Made by a program: the position numbers and the translations under genes
Assembly: GCA_963792485.1 (NCBI GenBank)
Contig: CAWBWL010000013.1
Coordinates: forward strand, 186,001 to 250,000
From: JANOYJ01 sp963792485
Lineage (GTDB): Bacteria > Pseudomonadota > Alphaproteobacteria > Rhizobiales > Rhizobiaceae
DNA: 64,000 nt
Direction of reading: 5' to 3'
Part shown: positions 62,600-64,000 of the stretch, piece by piece
Numbering within the stretch: position 1 is the first letter of the stretch
How the letters are laid out: each line of letters opens with the position of its first letter
The notes under the pieces: model-generated
Told to the model about the DNA's origin: nothing
Database searches by the model: none
What the model saw: only the letters and a program-made list of their open reading frames with translations

Positions 62600-64000
62600 T
62601 TAGCCATGCTTGACCATGACGTGCCTCACAGCCGTGTAATCCTCCAGCGCATAAAGCGACATGTCCTTGCCATAACCGGACTGTTTGAAGCCGCCATGCG
62701 GCATCTCGTTGACCAGCATGAAATGCGTGTTGATCCATGTGCAGCCATATTGCAGCCGCGCCGCCGTCGCCATCGCACGCGTCACATCCTTCGTCCAGAC
62801 GGAGGAGGCGAGGCCGTAGTCGGAATCATTGGCCCAATTCACCGCGTCATCGGGGTCGGAGAATCGCGTCACGGACACGACCGGACCGAACACTTCCCGC
62901 CGCACGATTTCATCGCTCTGCAGCGCGCCTGCCACCACGGTCGGCTGATAGAAAACCCCTTGCCGGAAGGCGTCTTGCCGCCAGCGGTGATCTCAATGTG
63001 CTTCAGCTCCGCCGCGCGCTCGACAAAGCTCGCCACCCGGTCGCGCTGGCGCTTGGAAATGAGCGGCCCGATCTCGTTCTCGGCTGTCGTCGGCAGAGCC
63101 ATACTTGATCGTCGAGACAGCCGCACTGAGCTCCGCGACGAGCTTGTCATGCACTTTCTTGCCCGCATAGATGCGGCACGCCGCCGTGCAGTCCTGTCCG
63201 GCATTGTAATAGCCAAAGGCGCGCAGGCCTTGCACGACTTCGTCAATGTCGGCGTCGTCAAACACGATGACCGGCGCTTTGCCGCCCAGCTCCAGATGCG
63301 TGCGCTTGACGCTCTTGGCCGCCGCCTGCAGCACCTTCTTGCCGGTCGCCACATCGCCGGTGATCGAGATCATGTTGATCTTCGGGTGGTTGATCAGCGT
63401 GTTCCCAACGCTTTCGCCGCGGCCCAGCACGACATTGACCACACCCTCTGGAAGTATGTCCGCCAGCACTTTCGCCATTTTCAGCGCTGTCAGCGGCGTC
63501 TGCTCGGAGGGCTTGAACACAACCGTGTTACCGCCTGCGATGGCGGGCGCAAGCTTCCAGGCCATCATCATCAGCGGATAGTTCCACGGCGCGATGGAGC
63601 CGACAATGCCGATCGGATCGCGGCGGATCATGGAGGTGTGCCCCGGCAGATACTCGCCGGAGACCTGCCCCGGCATGGTGCGCACGGCGCCAGCAAAGAA
63701 GCGATAGCAGTCGACAATGGCTGGAATTTCGTCATTCAAAACGGCGTTATACGGCTTGCCGCAATTCAGCGCTTCCAGCGCAGCGAAGCTTTCCGCGTCC
63801 TTCTCAATGGCGTCAGCTATTTTCAGAAGATATTGCGAGCGCTGCTGCGGCGTGGTGCGCGACCATGATTTGAACGCTGCCTCCGCCGCATCGACTGCGG
63901 CGTCGATCTGCGCGGCCGATGCTTCGGGCAATTGCAGAATGACATCCTCGGTCTTCGGATTGAGAATGGTCTCCGCCGTTTCGGTTCCCGCCTCGAACTT
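62600..64000 (-). CDS. Gamma-aminobutyraldehyde-type dehydrogenase, C-terminal ~460 residues (runs off the window), two frameshifts
   Basis: The 5' end is outside. It reads KFEAGTETAETILNPKTEDV at the edge, then LNCGKPYNAVLNDEIPAIVD, FFAGAVRTMPGQVSGEYLPG and SMIRRDPIGIVGSIAPWNYP, motifs shared with PuuC/PatD aldehyde dehydrogenases. Catalytic Glu lies in THLELGGKAPVIVF and Cys in NAGQDCTAACRIYAG. Breaks near 63097 and 62960 restore ISKRQRDRVASFVERAAELK and QPTVVAGALQSDE; the end is VRHVMVKHG. In the polyamine pathway it would oxidise 4-aminobutanal to GABA (inference). Confidence 0.9.

Noticed and set aside
62498..63868. A 456-codon plus-strand frame antisense to the second aldehyde dehydrogenase
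   Set aside because: Shadow frame; the real gene is on the minus strand with two indels.

Overview
The window is GC-rich, densely coded DNA from an alphaproteobacterium, most likely of the order Hyphomicrobiales (Rhizobiales). The evidence is gene content and order: purA followed by a purA-linked membrane protein and rpoH; cobS/cobT with a J-domain protein and bolA upstream and rpmB downstream; aroK-aroB-corC divergent from a small membrane protein and xerD; and an rluD/DUF6476 pair. No phage, insertion sequence, CRISPR array or integrase was seen. About twenty reading frames are broken by one-base or two-base shifts, including essential housekeeping genes (purA, rpoH, aroB, accA). Joining the frames restores family-typical lengths, so these look like uncorrected sequencing or assembly errors rather than decay. 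Such genes are given here as one feature with the likely shift position.

Layout. 1-9.1 kb: a TPP-enzyme start, a DMT exporter, purA, a Pro/Ala-rich membrane protein, a large RTX calcium-binding protein, rpoH, and small secreted proteins. 8.3-12.1 kb: an envelope-stress-like group (TPR protein, CHRD protein, DUF3455 protein, Tat-exported superoxide dismutase, ECF sigma factor, anti-sigma factor). Three of its promoters carry the same GAATAAA...CGTT motif at near-identical spacing, so the ECF factor probably controls its neighbours. 12.1-14.1 kb: rluD, DUF6476, a VOC protein and tRNA-Glu(CTC). 14.25-18.9 kb: a giant autotransporter with three almost identical 285-bp repeats.

18.9-37.5 kb is the most interesting part: an incomplete type VI secretion locus with the membrane complex and baseplate adaptor (tssJ, tssK, tssL, tssM), tagF fused to a dead PP2C domain, two tagH FHA proteins, an intact PP2C phosphatase and a membrane Ser/Thr kinase. 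Embedded in it are three envelope proteins: a secreted caspase-like peptidase with a peptidoglycan-binding tail, a membrane-anchored M23 endopeptidase/lytic transglycosylase, and a DUF1036 protein. No sheath, Hcp, VgrG, ClpV or TssA gene is present, so the rest of the machine must lie elsewhere.

37.5-56.5 kb: housekeeping and metabolism (methyltransferase/glyoxalase II pair, DUF985 cupin, YhhN protein, DMT exporter, DUF3108 protein, rpmB, queuosine precursor transporter, phytase-like esterase, cobT-hicB-hicA-cobS, J-domain protein, bolA, cytochrome b561/PepSY/LuxR group, alpha/beta hydrolase, corC, aroB, aroK, xerD, accA, and a tandem-duplicated cupin gene). 56.6-64 kb: a putative putrescine/gamma-glutamyl-polyamine catabolism region (two aldehyde dehydrogenases, a glutamine-synthetase-like ligase, an APC permease) interrupted by a PIN-domain toxin and a DUF7662 partner. 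A strong promoter with a built-in palindrome lies upstream of the permease.
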